Below are positions 29,937 to 38,567 of a stretch of DNA of 64,000 nucleotides, in pieces. The notes under the pieces are model-generated. The model ran no database searches and was not told where the DNA came from. It was given only the letters and a program-made list of their open reading frames with translations. The position numbers were made by a program, and so were the translations under genes. Source of the DNA: Candidatus Rifleibacteriota bacterium (GTDB taxonomy: Bacteria > Muiribacteriota > Ozemobacteria > Ozemobacterales > Ozemobacteraceae); the NCBI GenBank assembly GCA_015233565.1, contig JADFXM010000024.1, positions 1 through 64,000 of the forward strand. The letters run 5' to 3'. How positions within the stretch are numbered: position 1 is the first letter of the stretch; each line of letters begins with the position of its first letter.

Positions 29937-29942
29937 TATACT
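29914..29942 (+). promoter_or_regulatory. Probable sigma70-type promoter of the PPTase operon
   Basis: TTGGTA and TATACT are separated by 17 bases; transcription would begin near 29949. The -10 box is identical to that of the NRPS promoter. Confidence 0.5.
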
Positions 29943-30004
29943 TGGGTGGCAAAAGTAGCACACCACAATGAATGAAAGCAAGGAGACCGGAGGTCCTGCA
30001 GGAT

Positions 30005-30292
30005 ATGGAAATAAACTCCGACCGAGCAATTTCCCTCAGATCCATATGGATACTGATCGGGATTGAAACGCTCGGCTTTTGGGGCCCGAAATTCTCCTCT
30101 TTTGGCGTTTTCGCCTGGATCTGCCAGACAACCAACTATATCAACGCTTTCGTCATGCTGGTTCTAGCCACCTGGGGGGGCACCTGGGTTGGTGAAATGG
30201 GGTTTCTTTTTTCCGTGATCGGAGTGTTTATTACGGCGGAATTTCTCATTGTTTCGCGCATTGAGGATGTCCAGAGAGTTCAAGAACTTTGA
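30005..30292 (+). CDS. Small membrane protein upstream of the PPTase gene
   Basis: ATG 30005 has GGAGG 11 bases upstream; an in-frame ATG at 29972 lacks any ribosome binding site but cannot be excluded. The roughly 95-residue product has two or three hydrophobic segments (SIWILIGIETLGFWG; NAFVMLVLATWGGTWV; FLFSVIGVFITAEFLIV) and a short charged tail (SRIEDVQRVQEL). I do not recognise the family. It ends 5 bases before the PPTase start, so the two are probably cotranscribed. Like the NRPS gene it is G+C-richer than the core genes. A role in handling the peptide product is possible but unproven. Confidence 0.6.
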   Translation: MEINSDRAISLRSIWILIGIETLGFWGPKFSSFGVFAWICQTTNYINAFVMLVLATWGGTWVGEMGFLFSVIGVFITAEFLIVSRIEDVQRVQEL

Positions 30293-30297
30293 GATCC

Positions 30298-31080
30298 ATG
30301 CTTCGTGCCGATCTCTTTTCCAATCAGCCACTTGATTGCAACCCTTACAATGTCTTTGTTCTGCGCGAAGGCGAGGTTCACATTTGGCGCATTTTGCTCA
30401 ACGACGAGTTGTTGGCGAATGCAGGTTCGTTGGTTTCCCTACTTTCCCCGAACGATTTCGAAGACATCGCGCGGGTGAATTTCGAGATTGACCAAAACCG
30501 CTTAATTGTGCGGCGTGCCTTTGTCCGAGTGCTCTTGTCCCGATACCTCAAGATCAATCTTCAGAATCTCACTTTTACGCGTAACTGTTGGGGAAAGCCT
30601 TTTGTCAGCCCATCGGAAAATCAATGCCTGGAATTCAACTGCTCCCGTGCCGATGACGCGGTGCTGTTGGGAGTTTCGCGGTTATGCACCCTGGGTGTCG
30701 ATATTGAACGCATCGGTGTCGATATTCAGTTCGAGGAGTTGGCCCCAGTGGCCCTCTCTGAAGCGGAGCGGGAATTTTGGGGAAACCAAACTGGGCTGGA
30801 AGGAAAACGTCAGTTCCTGAGACTTTGGTGCCGCAAAGAGGCATGCCTCAAAGCCATTGGAATCGGTTTGCTCGACGATTTGACGATGTTGACGGTGACG
30901 CCCGCCGTGATCGATTTTCGGGGGTTTCCGGACGAACGTGCCCGGACTGCCGGTTGCAACGAGGTATTTCTTCAGGACATCAACCTTGGCCACATGCACG
31001 TGTCCGCCTTGGCCACAACCGCCCCTGTGGCTCCCGTCTGCGAGTCCCCTGTGTTGAAAGACTTGGCTATCGCGGGATAG
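30298..31080 (+). CDS. Sfp-type 4'-phosphopantetheinyl transferase
   Basis: Sfp-type enzymes transfer the phosphopantetheine arm of CoA to the serine of carrier domains. The two ACPS-superfamily signatures are present: GVDIERI near residues 132-138 and FLRLWCRKEACLKAIGIGL near 172-190 (W-x3-KEA-x2-K). The acidic metal ligands are the D and E of the first motif and the E of the second. At about 260 residues it has the usual Sfp length. ATG 30298 is preferred over TTG 30289, which overlaps the upstream stop. The obvious substrate is the five T domains of the NRPS at 11.3-27.4 kb, about 3 kb away on the opposite strand. Cytoplasmic. Confidence 0.9.
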   Translation: MLRADLFSNQPLDCNPYNVFVLREGEVHIWRILLNDELLANAGSLVSLLSPNDFEDIARVNFEIDQNRLIVRRAFVRVLLSRYLKINLQNLTFTRNCWGKPFVSPSENQCLEFNCSRADDAVLLGVSRLCTLGVDIERIGVDIQFEELAPVALSEAEREFWGNQTGLEGKRQFLRLWCRKEACLKAIGIGLLDDLTMLTVTPAVIDFRGFPDERARTAGCNEVFLQDINLGHMHVSALATTAPVAPVCESPVLKDLAIAG

Positions 31081-31448
31081 TCTGATGACAACCCGATTGC
31101 ATCCGGTTTTAGGCCTGTAATCAGTTGATGAAACCAAGAGTGATCCCTCCAGAATAAGGTTTCAGAATTTAATTTGAGATTAAAAGCGGACGACAGAACC
31201 CACTTCAAGGACTGACGCATTTTTTGCCGGAAATTCCTTGTTGAATTCAGGGGAGTTGATGACCTGTTCGGAAAGGGTTTTACCGGCTGGAACTTGATAT
31301 TCAGCATAGTAAACCAGCAGCAATCCGCTCAAAAATATTTTTTTTGGATTGTGAGGCATGGGAGATCGCGGAAGTTCCCGAACACGAAGGGATTCACCTG
31401 AATCTTGATAACTGCAAGAGATGTAGCGTTCCTGCAGGAATTATACTC
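31081..31448. other. Convergent intergenic stretch (about 370 bp)
   Basis: Lies between the PPTase gene and the converging phosphatase gene. I see no gene and no strong terminator hairpin. It marks the change from the G+C-richer biosynthetic locus back to A+T-richer core genes. Confidence 0.4.
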
Positions 31449-34319
31449 CTAAGATTTTTTTTCTCCCAAAACTTTTCTTTCCAGAATCAAAAGTGTGATA
31501 TCGTCTTCCTGAGGCCCTGGGTCAACGTAAGCATTGTGCCATTCGATAATTTTCTCATAAAAGGCTTGGGGAGAGCAGTTGATATACTTTCGAATTTCCT
31601 CGATCGTTTTTTCATACCCAATCATTTCTTTATCATGTTTAGCTTCAATCAAGCCATCTGTATAAAAAACAATCTTCTCACCCGGTTCAAGTTTCATTGT
31701 TTGGGAATTGAATTCGATTTTTTTCTTGCTGCCGAGAGGGAACGCGGTTGATAAAAGGTAAGTTGGTTCACCCTTTTTATGGAAAACCATTGGATAGTTG
31801 TGTCCGGCATTTGCAAATTCCATTACGTGAGTTTCTGGATCCAGAATAACTATAAAGCAAGTCATCATGCGCGTGCGTTTCAGGGTTTTGAACAAAATTT
31901 TGTGGATTGCGCTCAGGATTTCGTCAACTTTCCTTGTATTATCACATTCCACCTCAACAATTGCTTTTGCCATAGCCATGACCAGAGCTGCTGCGACTCC
32001 GTGTCCTGAAACGTCTCCGATTATAATCATGATCTTTCCGTCACTCATTGACTGTACATCAAAATAATCGCCTCCAAGTTGACTGGCAAAGCGGGTTTTC
32101 CCATATATTTCATAATCTGAGATGGAAAGCCCTTTTTCGGGGAAAAGGCTTTCCTGTACGATTCGTCCGATTTCCATGTCTGAAAGACCTTCCATAACAA
32201 TGTTGAAGGTGTCGGCCAAGTCTCCAAGCTCATCATCGTCCAACTTTGGGACCCTATGCCGAAACTTTCTATCCTGGATTGCTTGTACTCCTAATGAAAG
32301 TTCGGATATTGGAATCAACATCTTTTTGGAAAGCAAAAATCCCAGAAAAAAACTCATGAAAACACATATAAAGCAAAAAGCAACCAATCGTTGCTTGTAA
32401 CCGTTGATCTCCAGTCTAATTTGAGTGTCAGGACATATGGAAATAAGGAAATAGGTCGACAATTCCAATGGATAAAGGCCAGTCAGAAGAAATTTTGTGC
32501 TTCCGATTTGAATCGAAGAAAAAATCGAGTTTTGCTTTAAAGAAACTTCTCTGATAAACCCTAAAATTTTATTATACAGAGGCAAATTGAAAGGAAAAAT
32601 CTTTTGGGGATCCCCTTCACGGTGGATTGCCATGAATCTCGCTCCATGAATCTCTCGTTGCGCCGAAAGCAAGGTACTTCTGAGGTAATATTCCTCCATT
32701 TCAGCTTTTCTCCAAAATACCCCAAATAGATGAGTAAATTGTGAAGTTAAACCTTTGATTGGATGCAAATATGTCCAAGTGCGTTGGGTTCCGGCGAATG
32801 CCAGGTCAAAAATCTGATCCAGTTTTCGGATAAAAAGAAAAATGGGATTTTCCGCTCCGGACATCGTTTCAAGGAAAATCTCAGCTGTGCTTATTTTATC
32901 TTCATACTTTTTGTTAAGTCTTGCTAGAACTGATTTGGTTAACTGTCCTATTATCTTGTTCGACCTTGCAGTTTTTGCTGTAGTTCTTTGATCGTAAGCC
33001 CATTCCCTTTTTCCATCCGCTCCAAAAATTACCATATCTGTTGGTAGGAATTCCGAATGCATTTTAGCCAGGATTTTCAAATTTCGCTTATTTAATAACC
33101 CATATTTCAAAGACAATTTTCTGGTATAGAAATTAATCTTGCTTTCAGTTTTTACCCTTGTAATTGGAAATTTGGCATCGTATGATGATAAAGTGTTCAA
33201 TATTTCCTCGTGCGCGGCTCTGGTTTTCGCTTCAAATTTTTCATTAAGGTAATCCCAGCCTGCGAGAATTACTACCGCCAAAGGAATACCCCCCGTAAAT
33301 CCGAATAATAAAAGTAATTGGTTCCTGATTGATATTCTTAACGCCTCTTTCTGAACGATAACTCGATGCGAAAAAAATGCAAAAATCGAAAATACTAAAG
33401 TTCCCAAAAAAATGAAAATTAAACGTTTGTTTGTAAAATCTATGGTTTTAAGATTTCTTTGCTTAACCCAAAATTTATGAGATGCTGAAAGTGACATGAT
33501 TGAATAGAGAGCATCCCCGATTTGAAAATGAGGTCTATTGTTTCTGGAATGTTGACGCAAAACATTAAAAAGATCGGAAGGAATCTTGTTTCGATTCTCA
33601 GTGATTGAAGTTACTCCGATTTTAATTCCGGAATTTTTGTGGAAATAATTGAAACGAGCGGATTGATCTTTCAGAGCTTGGTAATCCCATTCAGGGATTT
33701 GGTTCAAATGGGTGAAAATTCCACCTTGATAATTTATGGAATAAAAGAAAAAGCGCTTTTCATTTTCCAAACTGGATTCTCTCACTTTAGGTCTTCCTGA
33801 ACAGATATCATCAGGTGAAGCCATTTCGCCGATTAATTGTTTTATTTTCGGAAAAATCTCTTTTAAAGCATTTTGAATTTCCGGACTTTCAGGTTTCAGA
33901 CCTTTACAAGCCAGAAAAAAGCTCCTTAATATTCCGGTGGTTCCTGGGAGGAGCTGGTCGGTCAGATTTTTGATTATGTTTCCATTTTCATCAACATTGT
34001 AAAAAATGAACATTCCAGGAAACCTTCTTTTCAGGCTGTGAATGCGCTTTTCTATGGTTTTCCAGAATGGCGAGGAAGGATTCATTACAGATATTTTTTT
34101 CAGAAGTTTTTCAATGTAAAGTGATGTATCTTCACGGCTTTTAAAAAAAAGCAAAAAAGAATCCAGTTTTTCGAAGGCTTTGGTTAATGATCTTTCTTCC
34201 TGGTTTTTCCAGATGTTCCCAAGACCCCAGGAAATCAGATAAAATGGGAATGCAAAAAAAACCAGACAGACCATTAGCCATCTGACTCGCGAAGCCCATA
34301 AATTCAAATTAACAATCAT
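31449..34319 (-). CDS. SpoIIE-type PP2C serine phosphatase with HAMP and large sensor region
   Basis: 956 residues. An N-terminal membrane segment (about 13-33), a sensor stretch, two membrane segments near 305-357, a second long stretch, and a fourth membrane segment near 640-664 lead into a HAMP domain (KKMLIPISELSLGVQAIQ, near 665-715). The SpoIIE-like phosphatase domain (735-950) carries QLGGDYFDV near 752, IIGDVSGHGV near 771 and EDDITLLIL near the C terminus; these acidic residues are the metal ligands. Such enzymes dephosphorylate anti-anti-sigma factors in partner-switching systems, but none is encoded nearby. It is divergent from the permease gene, with a palindrome in the shared control region. 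Confidence 0.9.
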   Translation of the reverse strand: MIVNLNLWASRVRWLMVCLVFFAFPFYLISWGLGNIWKNQEERSLTKAFEKLDSFLLFFKSREDTSLYIEKLLKKISVMNPSSPFWKTIEKRIHSLKRRFPGMFIFYNVDENGNIIKNLTDQLLPGTTGILRSFFLACKGLKPESPEIQNALKEIFPKIKQLIGEMASPDDICSGRPKVRESSLENEKRFFFYSINYQGGIFTHLNQIPEWDYQALKDQSARFNYFHKNSGIKIGVTSITENRNKIPSDLFNVLRQHSRNNRPHFQIGDALYSIMSLSASHKFWVKQRNLKTIDFTNKRLIFIFLGTLVFSIFAFFSHRVIVQKEALRISIRNQLLLLFGFTGGIPLAVVILAGWDYLNEKFEAKTRAAHEEILNTLSSYDAKFPITRVKTESKINFYTRKLSLKYGLLNKRNLKILAKMHSEFLPTDMVIFGADGKREWAYDQRTTAKTARSNKIIGQLTKSVLARLNKKYEDKISTAEIFLETMSGAENPIFLFIRKLDQIFDLAFAGTQRTWTYLHPIKGLTSQFTHLFGVFWRKAEMEEYYLRSTLLSAQREIHGARFMAIHREGDPQKIFPFNLPLYNKILGFIREVSLKQNSIFSSIQIGSTKFLLTGLYPLELSTYFLISICPDTQIRLEINGYKQRLVAFCFICVFMSFFLGFLLSKKMLIPISELSLGVQAIQDRKFRHRVPKLDDDELGDLADTFNIVMEGLSDMEIGRIVQESLFPEKGLSISDYEIYGKTRFASQLGGDYFDVQSMSDGKIMIIIGDVSGHGVAAALVMAMAKAIVEVECDNTRKVDEILSAIHKILFKTLKRTRMMTCFIVILDPETHVMEFANAGHNYPMVFHKKGEPTYLLSTAFPLGSKKKIEFNSQTMKLEPGEKIVFYTDGLIEAKHDKEMIGYEKTIEEIRKYINCSPQAFYEKIIEWHNAYVDPGPQEDDITLLILERKVLGEKKS

Positions 34320-34376
34320 CTTAAACTAAAAAACCTAACATAAAAAATTTGAAATTCCTATACTTTTAAAAAATTT

Positions 34377-34391
34377 TTGATATAATATCAA
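34377..34391. promoter_or_regulatory. 15-base palindrome overlapping a -10-like box
   Basis: TTGATAT-A-ATATCAA is a perfect 7+1+7 palindrome that contains TATAAT (34381-34386). It sits in the divergent control region between the phosphatase and permease genes and may be an operator. No well-spaced -35 box was found. Confidence 0.4.
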
Positions 34392-34507
34392 ATTCTTCCC
34401 GATAAATTTTAAGTGGTAAATAGTATCACTCTTTGGAGATACATACTAACTTACCAAATTCTTGCTTAGGGAAAAATCATTATAGGAATTTTTGTCTTGG
34501 AGGCAGA

Positions 34508-35962
34508 ATGAAAAAATCTCTTTTTACACTCAAACCTATTGATCAAATAATGTCCGAAGCTGAAGGAGGGGAACACAAGCTAGCTCGCACGCTTGAGGCG
34601 TCACATCTTATTCTTCTCGGAATAGGCGCAATTATTGGAGCAGGAATCTTTGTGCTCACCGGACAAGCTGCGGCTTCTTACGCCGGTCCTGCAATTGTTT
34701 TGTCCTTTGTTATTTCGGGTGTTGCCTGTGCTTTCGCTGGTTTATGTTATGCTGAATTTGCCTCAATGATTCCAATTGCCGGAAGTGCTTATACTTATTC
34801 ATATGCCACTCTTGGAGAATTAATGGCCTGGATCATTGGTTGGGACTTAATTCTTGAATATCTTTTTGCTTCTTCCTGTGTTGCTGTTGGCTGGTCGGGA
34901 TATGTTGTCAGCTTTTTGAAAGACTTTGGAATAGTAATTCCTGCATCCCTTTGTAATGCGCCTTTTGCCGGTGACCCTGGGCAAATTACCGGTATTCTTA
35001 ATCTCCCGGCTATGTTTATTACAGCCATGGTCACAATTCTTTTAGTTGTTGGAATAAAGGAATCGGCTAACTTCAACAGCCTTGTAGTTTTCCTCAAAGT
35101 ATCTGTCGTACTGGCTTTTATACTTCTTGGCTACAAATACATTAAAATGGAAAACTGGACTCCATTCATTCCGGAAAACACCGGGGAATTTGGAAAATAT
35201 GGTTTTAGCGGAATTTTAAGAGGTTCAGCGGTCGTCTTTTTCGCTTATATTGGGTTCGACGCAGTCTCGACTGCGGCGCAGGAAGCTAAAAATCCTCAAA
35301 GAGACATGCCGATCGGAATTCTTGGTTCTCTCGCGGTTTGTACAATTCTTTACATTCTTGTTGCATTGGTTTTAACTGGAATTGTAAGCTACAAATTCCT
35401 TAATGTTCCCGATCCGATTGCTGTTGGAATTGATGCCGTCGGCGATGCCTTGAGATGGTTCAGACCCTTTATTAAAGCTGGTGCCATTGCTGGATTGAGT
35501 TCAGTGGTTCTCGTAATGATGATGGGACAACCCAGAATTTTCTTTTCAATGGCTAACGATGGCCTGCTGCCAGCGATGTTCGGAAAAGTCCATCCCCGGT
35601 TTAAAACACCTTATCTTGCCACAATTGTTACCGGAGTCACTGCCATGGTGCTTGCGGGAATTTTCCCGATAGGAATCTTGGGAGAGCTTGTTTCCATTGG
35701 AACTTTGCTTGCCTTTACTTTGGTTTGTGCCGGAATCCTTATTCTTCGCCATACCCGACCGGAACTGGACCGACCGTTCAGAACTCCTTTTCTTCCCTGG
35801 GTTCCGATTTTTGGAATTATCAGTGCTGTCGCCCAAATGGCTGCTCTTCCTCAAGCCACATGGATCAGACTTCTCGTGTGGTTGGCAATAGGGTTGACAA
35901 TCTATTTTACTTACGGATATAAAAACAGTAAATTTGGAAGAGTTGTAGTTCCTACGGAATAA
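34508..35962 (+). CDS. APC-family cationic/neutral amino-acid permease
   Basis: 484 residues with about twelve hydrophobic segments. The N terminus (HKLARTLEASHLILLGIG, then AIIGAGIFVLTG) is the first half-broken helix typical of APC transporters of the CAT/YfnA branch; FFAYIGFDAVSTAAQEAKNP near residue 243 is the other conserved signature. The protein would couple amino-acid uptake to an ion gradient in the inner membrane. ATG 34508 is chosen because GGAGG lies 4 bases upstream. The exact substrate cannot be read from sequence. A strong terminator follows at 35977. Confidence 0.92.
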   Translation: MKKSLFTLKPIDQIMSEAEGGEHKLARTLEASHLILLGIGAIIGAGIFVLTGQAAASYAGPAIVLSFVISGVACAFAGLCYAEFASMIPIAGSAYTYSYATLGELMAWIIGWDLILEYLFASSCVAVGWSGYVVSFLKDFGIVIPASLCNAPFAGDPGQITGILNLPAMFITAMVTILLVVGIKESANFNSLVVFLKVSVVLAFILLGYKYIKMENWTPFIPENTGEFGKYGFSGILRGSAVVFFAYIGFDAVSTAAQEAKNPQRDMPIGILGSLAVCTILYILVALVLTGIVSYKFLNVPDPIAVGIDAVGDALRWFRPFIKAGAIAGLSSVVLVMMMGQPRIFFSMANDGLLPAMFGKVHPRFKTPYLATIVTGVTAMVLAGIFPIGILGELVSIGTLLAFTLVCAGILILRHTRPELDRPFRTPFLPWVPIFGIISAVAQMAALPQATWIRLLVWLAIGLTIYFTYGYKNSKFGRVVVPTE

Positions 35963-35976
35963 AACTATTCCTAAAG

Positions 35977-36017
35977 AAATTCCGCCAAAACTGTTGTTTC
36001 GGCGGAATTTTTTTTTT
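35977..36017 (+). terminator. Rho-independent terminator after the permease gene
   Basis: AAATTCCGCC pairs with GGCGGAATTT around a 14-base loop and is followed by a T run to 36017. It may also serve the converging phospholipase-D-like gene that ends at 36036. Confidence 0.88.
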
Positions 36018-36035
36018 GGCAAAAACTATTTCAAT

Positions 36036-37937
36036 TTATCTGGCTCCGGTTTTCTTTGCAAGCTGGTCGATCCTTTCTAAAAGCTCTTTTGCCTTTGCAA
36101 TATCATTTTCCTTCTGGGAAAGGTTATTCTTCAAAATTGATCTCAAATCTGAAAAATTATTTGTAATTTGGAAGGAATATTTTAAATATTGTGGCGAGAA
36201 TCCTTCTGCGAATATTATCCCATCTTCAACTCGTTTGTAATTGCCGTTTTTTGCTGCCTCACAAAGAAGGTGACTCATTTTGAGGTTTAAATTTGTCAGT
36301 TTCTCTTCTCTCAATTTTATTTCTTGGGGGGCCAGCCGGTTTTCTACTTCATCTAATGATTGATTTGCTTTTCTGATAAAACTTAAAAGATCATTAAAGT
36401 TTTTGTCGCTTTCCTTATCAAGGACTGTAATTACAGGGTCAGGCTGCATCGGATAAAACTTTCCGGGTTCGCTTTCCAGACTGGCTGAACACAGAAATGC
36501 ATATTTCCCTGCCACGGAGGGAAGATGGACATTTAAGAATTGAATCTGAATCCATGAATTGGGACCGTAACTTGGAATTTGAGCGTCTTTTAGCTGGATT
36601 CCCCTTGAATTAATTACCAACTTTTCATTTTTTGTCGTATCTTTGTCATTTCTGAAAATCCTGATGTCTCCAATTGTCTGACTGGCCGTTTTCCAGCGAG
36701 CTGGAAAATCTATGTTCAACTCCTGTATCTTTCTTCCATTGCTAAACAAAGTTAAATCCAGGTCGTCTATGGTGGAACCTGAAAATGGGAAATCTGCATA
36801 GTTTATTTCAGCCGCTAACGAGATAGTTTTGGAAAAATATTCGGAAAAAGTTTTGAAATAAGCCTGAGCTGCAGATTTAGAATGTAGTATCAAGACATTT
36901 TCATCGTTGGTACTGTTTCCATTTTTTGAGGCATTTTCTGAACCCATAACAACGATAGGCTCCTGGCCATTTGGGTCAACAATAAAAACTTTATGATGGA
37001 ACTTTCCATCTTTGGTGTAAATTAAGACTGGAACTTCAGCTTCAGAAAGTTTCGCAAATTCTCCAAATGGACCGGTGCTACGATAAAGAATTCTGTCAAA
37101 GATCCCCTTTACCACTACGCCGGATTTATGCTTCTGAACTAATATATCGCTAAGGCCATCATCGGTAAAGGCAAATTGCATAAAATAAATTTCAGATTTG
37201 GCATTCTTGAGAATCTCCGCAACTCGGCCGCTGGGGTTGTCTTCCGGAGCGAAGAAGAGTTCCATTTTTGTGTCGCCAACCTGAAAAGTTTGAGTTGTAT
37301 CCCTTTTGGTTGCTTTGGCTCCAAAGATTCTTTTGGTGAACATTTCTTCAAACTTTGCTGAATAGACTTTGGAAAGTTCGACAGAATTAATTTGTATTGC
37401 ACTGTTTGCATTTATGTAACTGCATGTGTCTGTTAGATTGTAACTGCCTGTCCATACGCAACTTGAGTCGCGGATGGCAAATTTATTGTGCATCAGGGCT
37501 GATCTTCCGCAATCGTCTTTAACTTCAATTCCGGCATCGATCAAGGCTTTGACAAATGGATTCAAAGCTCCCGATGCGACTGAAGTTCCTGCGGTTTCTC
37601 CTTCTTCGACCGGCAATTTGGCGGTAATAGGCTTGGTAGGGTCGAAATAATAATTGTCGTTATCAACTACAATTCTAACTTTTACACCTCGTTTTTTTGC
37701 ATTGATTAAGGCTGTAACAATAAGATCAAGGCGAATTTCATAGAATGCCATGTCCAGTGTTGTTTTCGCAGCATCGACATAAGCGATGAAATGATTTGCT
37801 ATTCCGAATTCCTTGGGGGAATTCGGGCCGAAGAATATCTGAATATCATCATTTGAAGCACTAGCAAGGCCGCAAAATAGCGAAAAGACAATGCATAGAA
37901 ACAGGAGGACTTTTCCAGACAAAATATTTTTCTTCAT
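36036..37937 (-). CDS. Secreted phospholipase-D-like protein
   Basis: 633 residues. ATG 37937 begins a clear signal peptide (KVLLFLCIVFSLFCGLASA, cleavage near residue 27). Two PLD domains carry the HxK-x4-D signature: MHNKFAIRD near residue 149 and HHKVFIVD near 314; each is followed by a small-residue motif (GSYNLTD; MGSENASK). PLD superfamily members include phospholipases, nucleases and transphosphatidylases, and the substrate cannot be decided here. A C-terminal region of about 230 residues includes a coiled-coil-prone stretch (residues about 540-630). Export suggests action in the periplasm or outside the cell. The longer frame to 38075 has no ribosome binding site. Confidence 0.88.
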   Translation of the reverse strand: MKKNILSGKVLLFLCIVFSLFCGLASASNDDIQIFFGPNSPKEFGIANHFIAYVDAAKTTLDMAFYEIRLDLIVTALINAKKRGVKVRIVVDNDNYYFDPTKPITAKLPVEEGETAGTSVASGALNPFVKALIDAGIEVKDDCGRSALMHNKFAIRDSSCVWTGSYNLTDTCSYINANSAIQINSVELSKVYSAKFEEMFTKRIFGAKATKRDTTQTFQVGDTKMELFFAPEDNPSGRVAEILKNAKSEIYFMQFAFTDDGLSDILVQKHKSGVVVKGIFDRILYRSTGPFGEFAKLSEAEVPVLIYTKDGKFHHKVFIVDPNGQEPIVVMGSENASKNGNSTNDENVLILHSKSAAQAYFKTFSEYFSKTISLAAEINYADFPFSGSTIDDLDLTLFSNGRKIQELNIDFPARWKTASQTIGDIRIFRNDKDTTKNEKLVINSRGIQLKDAQIPSYGPNSWIQIQFLNVHLPSVAGKYAFLCSASLESEPGKFYPMQPDPVITVLDKESDKNFNDLLSFIRKANQSLDEVENRLAPQEIKLREEKLTNLNLKMSHLLCEAAKNGNYKRVEDGIIFAEGFSPQYLKYSFQITNNFSDLRSILKNNLSQKENDIAKAKELLERIDQLAKKTGAR

Positions 37938-38025
37938 GTTTTTACTCCAAATAGATAGATCCTTAATAATTCTATCAAAATAAAACGAAAGTCGGAAGTC
38001 AGTGCATTTTTCTTGTGTTAACAGA

Positions 38026-38173
38026 CTATGATAATGAGACTGTCGGAAAAGTCCGGTACATTGAATTCGGTGCAAAGCGACATTGATTTGATGCGCGAAA
38101 GCGGAGCGAAAAAACGGGTTGGTACATGAAATTATTCAATTTTAGGGGTTTTCCGACAGTCTGAATGTCATAG
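38026..38173. repeat. MITE-like element with terminal inverted repeats
   Basis: A 148-base element bounded by 25-base inverted repeats: CTATGA, five unpaired bases, then AGACTGTCGGAAAA at the left and its reverse complement at the right (38149-38173). The interior has no coding capacity. It aligns with a degenerate copy at about 11086-11216 and a fragment at 5480-5516. Confidence 0.75.
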
Positions 38174-38567
38174 TTTACGCAGACTGAGAAAACGCTATCT
38201 TATTGTACGAACCATGGAAGATCAGGTTTTAAAGAGTTAAGTGGGACTGTAAAGTTACAGGAGACAATTTCTCAATCTCTTGACGGTGAGGGGGAGCACG
38301 ATATTTTATGGAAGTTTGATCAAAATAAATTAGGGCGAAAAGCACTAAAAACAAAAGCTAGCGACTAACGAAAAAGCCTTTCAACAGAAGGTGTGTGGAT
38401 TTTGCCTACTTCCTTGAGGAAATTTGATCAGATTCTTGATTTTTCCCATGAAATAATTTGGCTCCACTCAACGGCATTGGATTTGTCAGGGAAAATCCAT
38501 GGCCAGCTCTTGTTTGGGATTGGGTTCAGAGAAACAAAAAAGCGCAAGGGGAATCAAAGACATCCCC
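38174..38567. other. Intergenic stretch (about 390 bp)
   Basis: No supported gene. A plus-strand frame that runs into the rluD-like gene from 38393 has no ribosome binding site. No terminator for the rluD-like gene was recognised. Confidence 0.4.
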
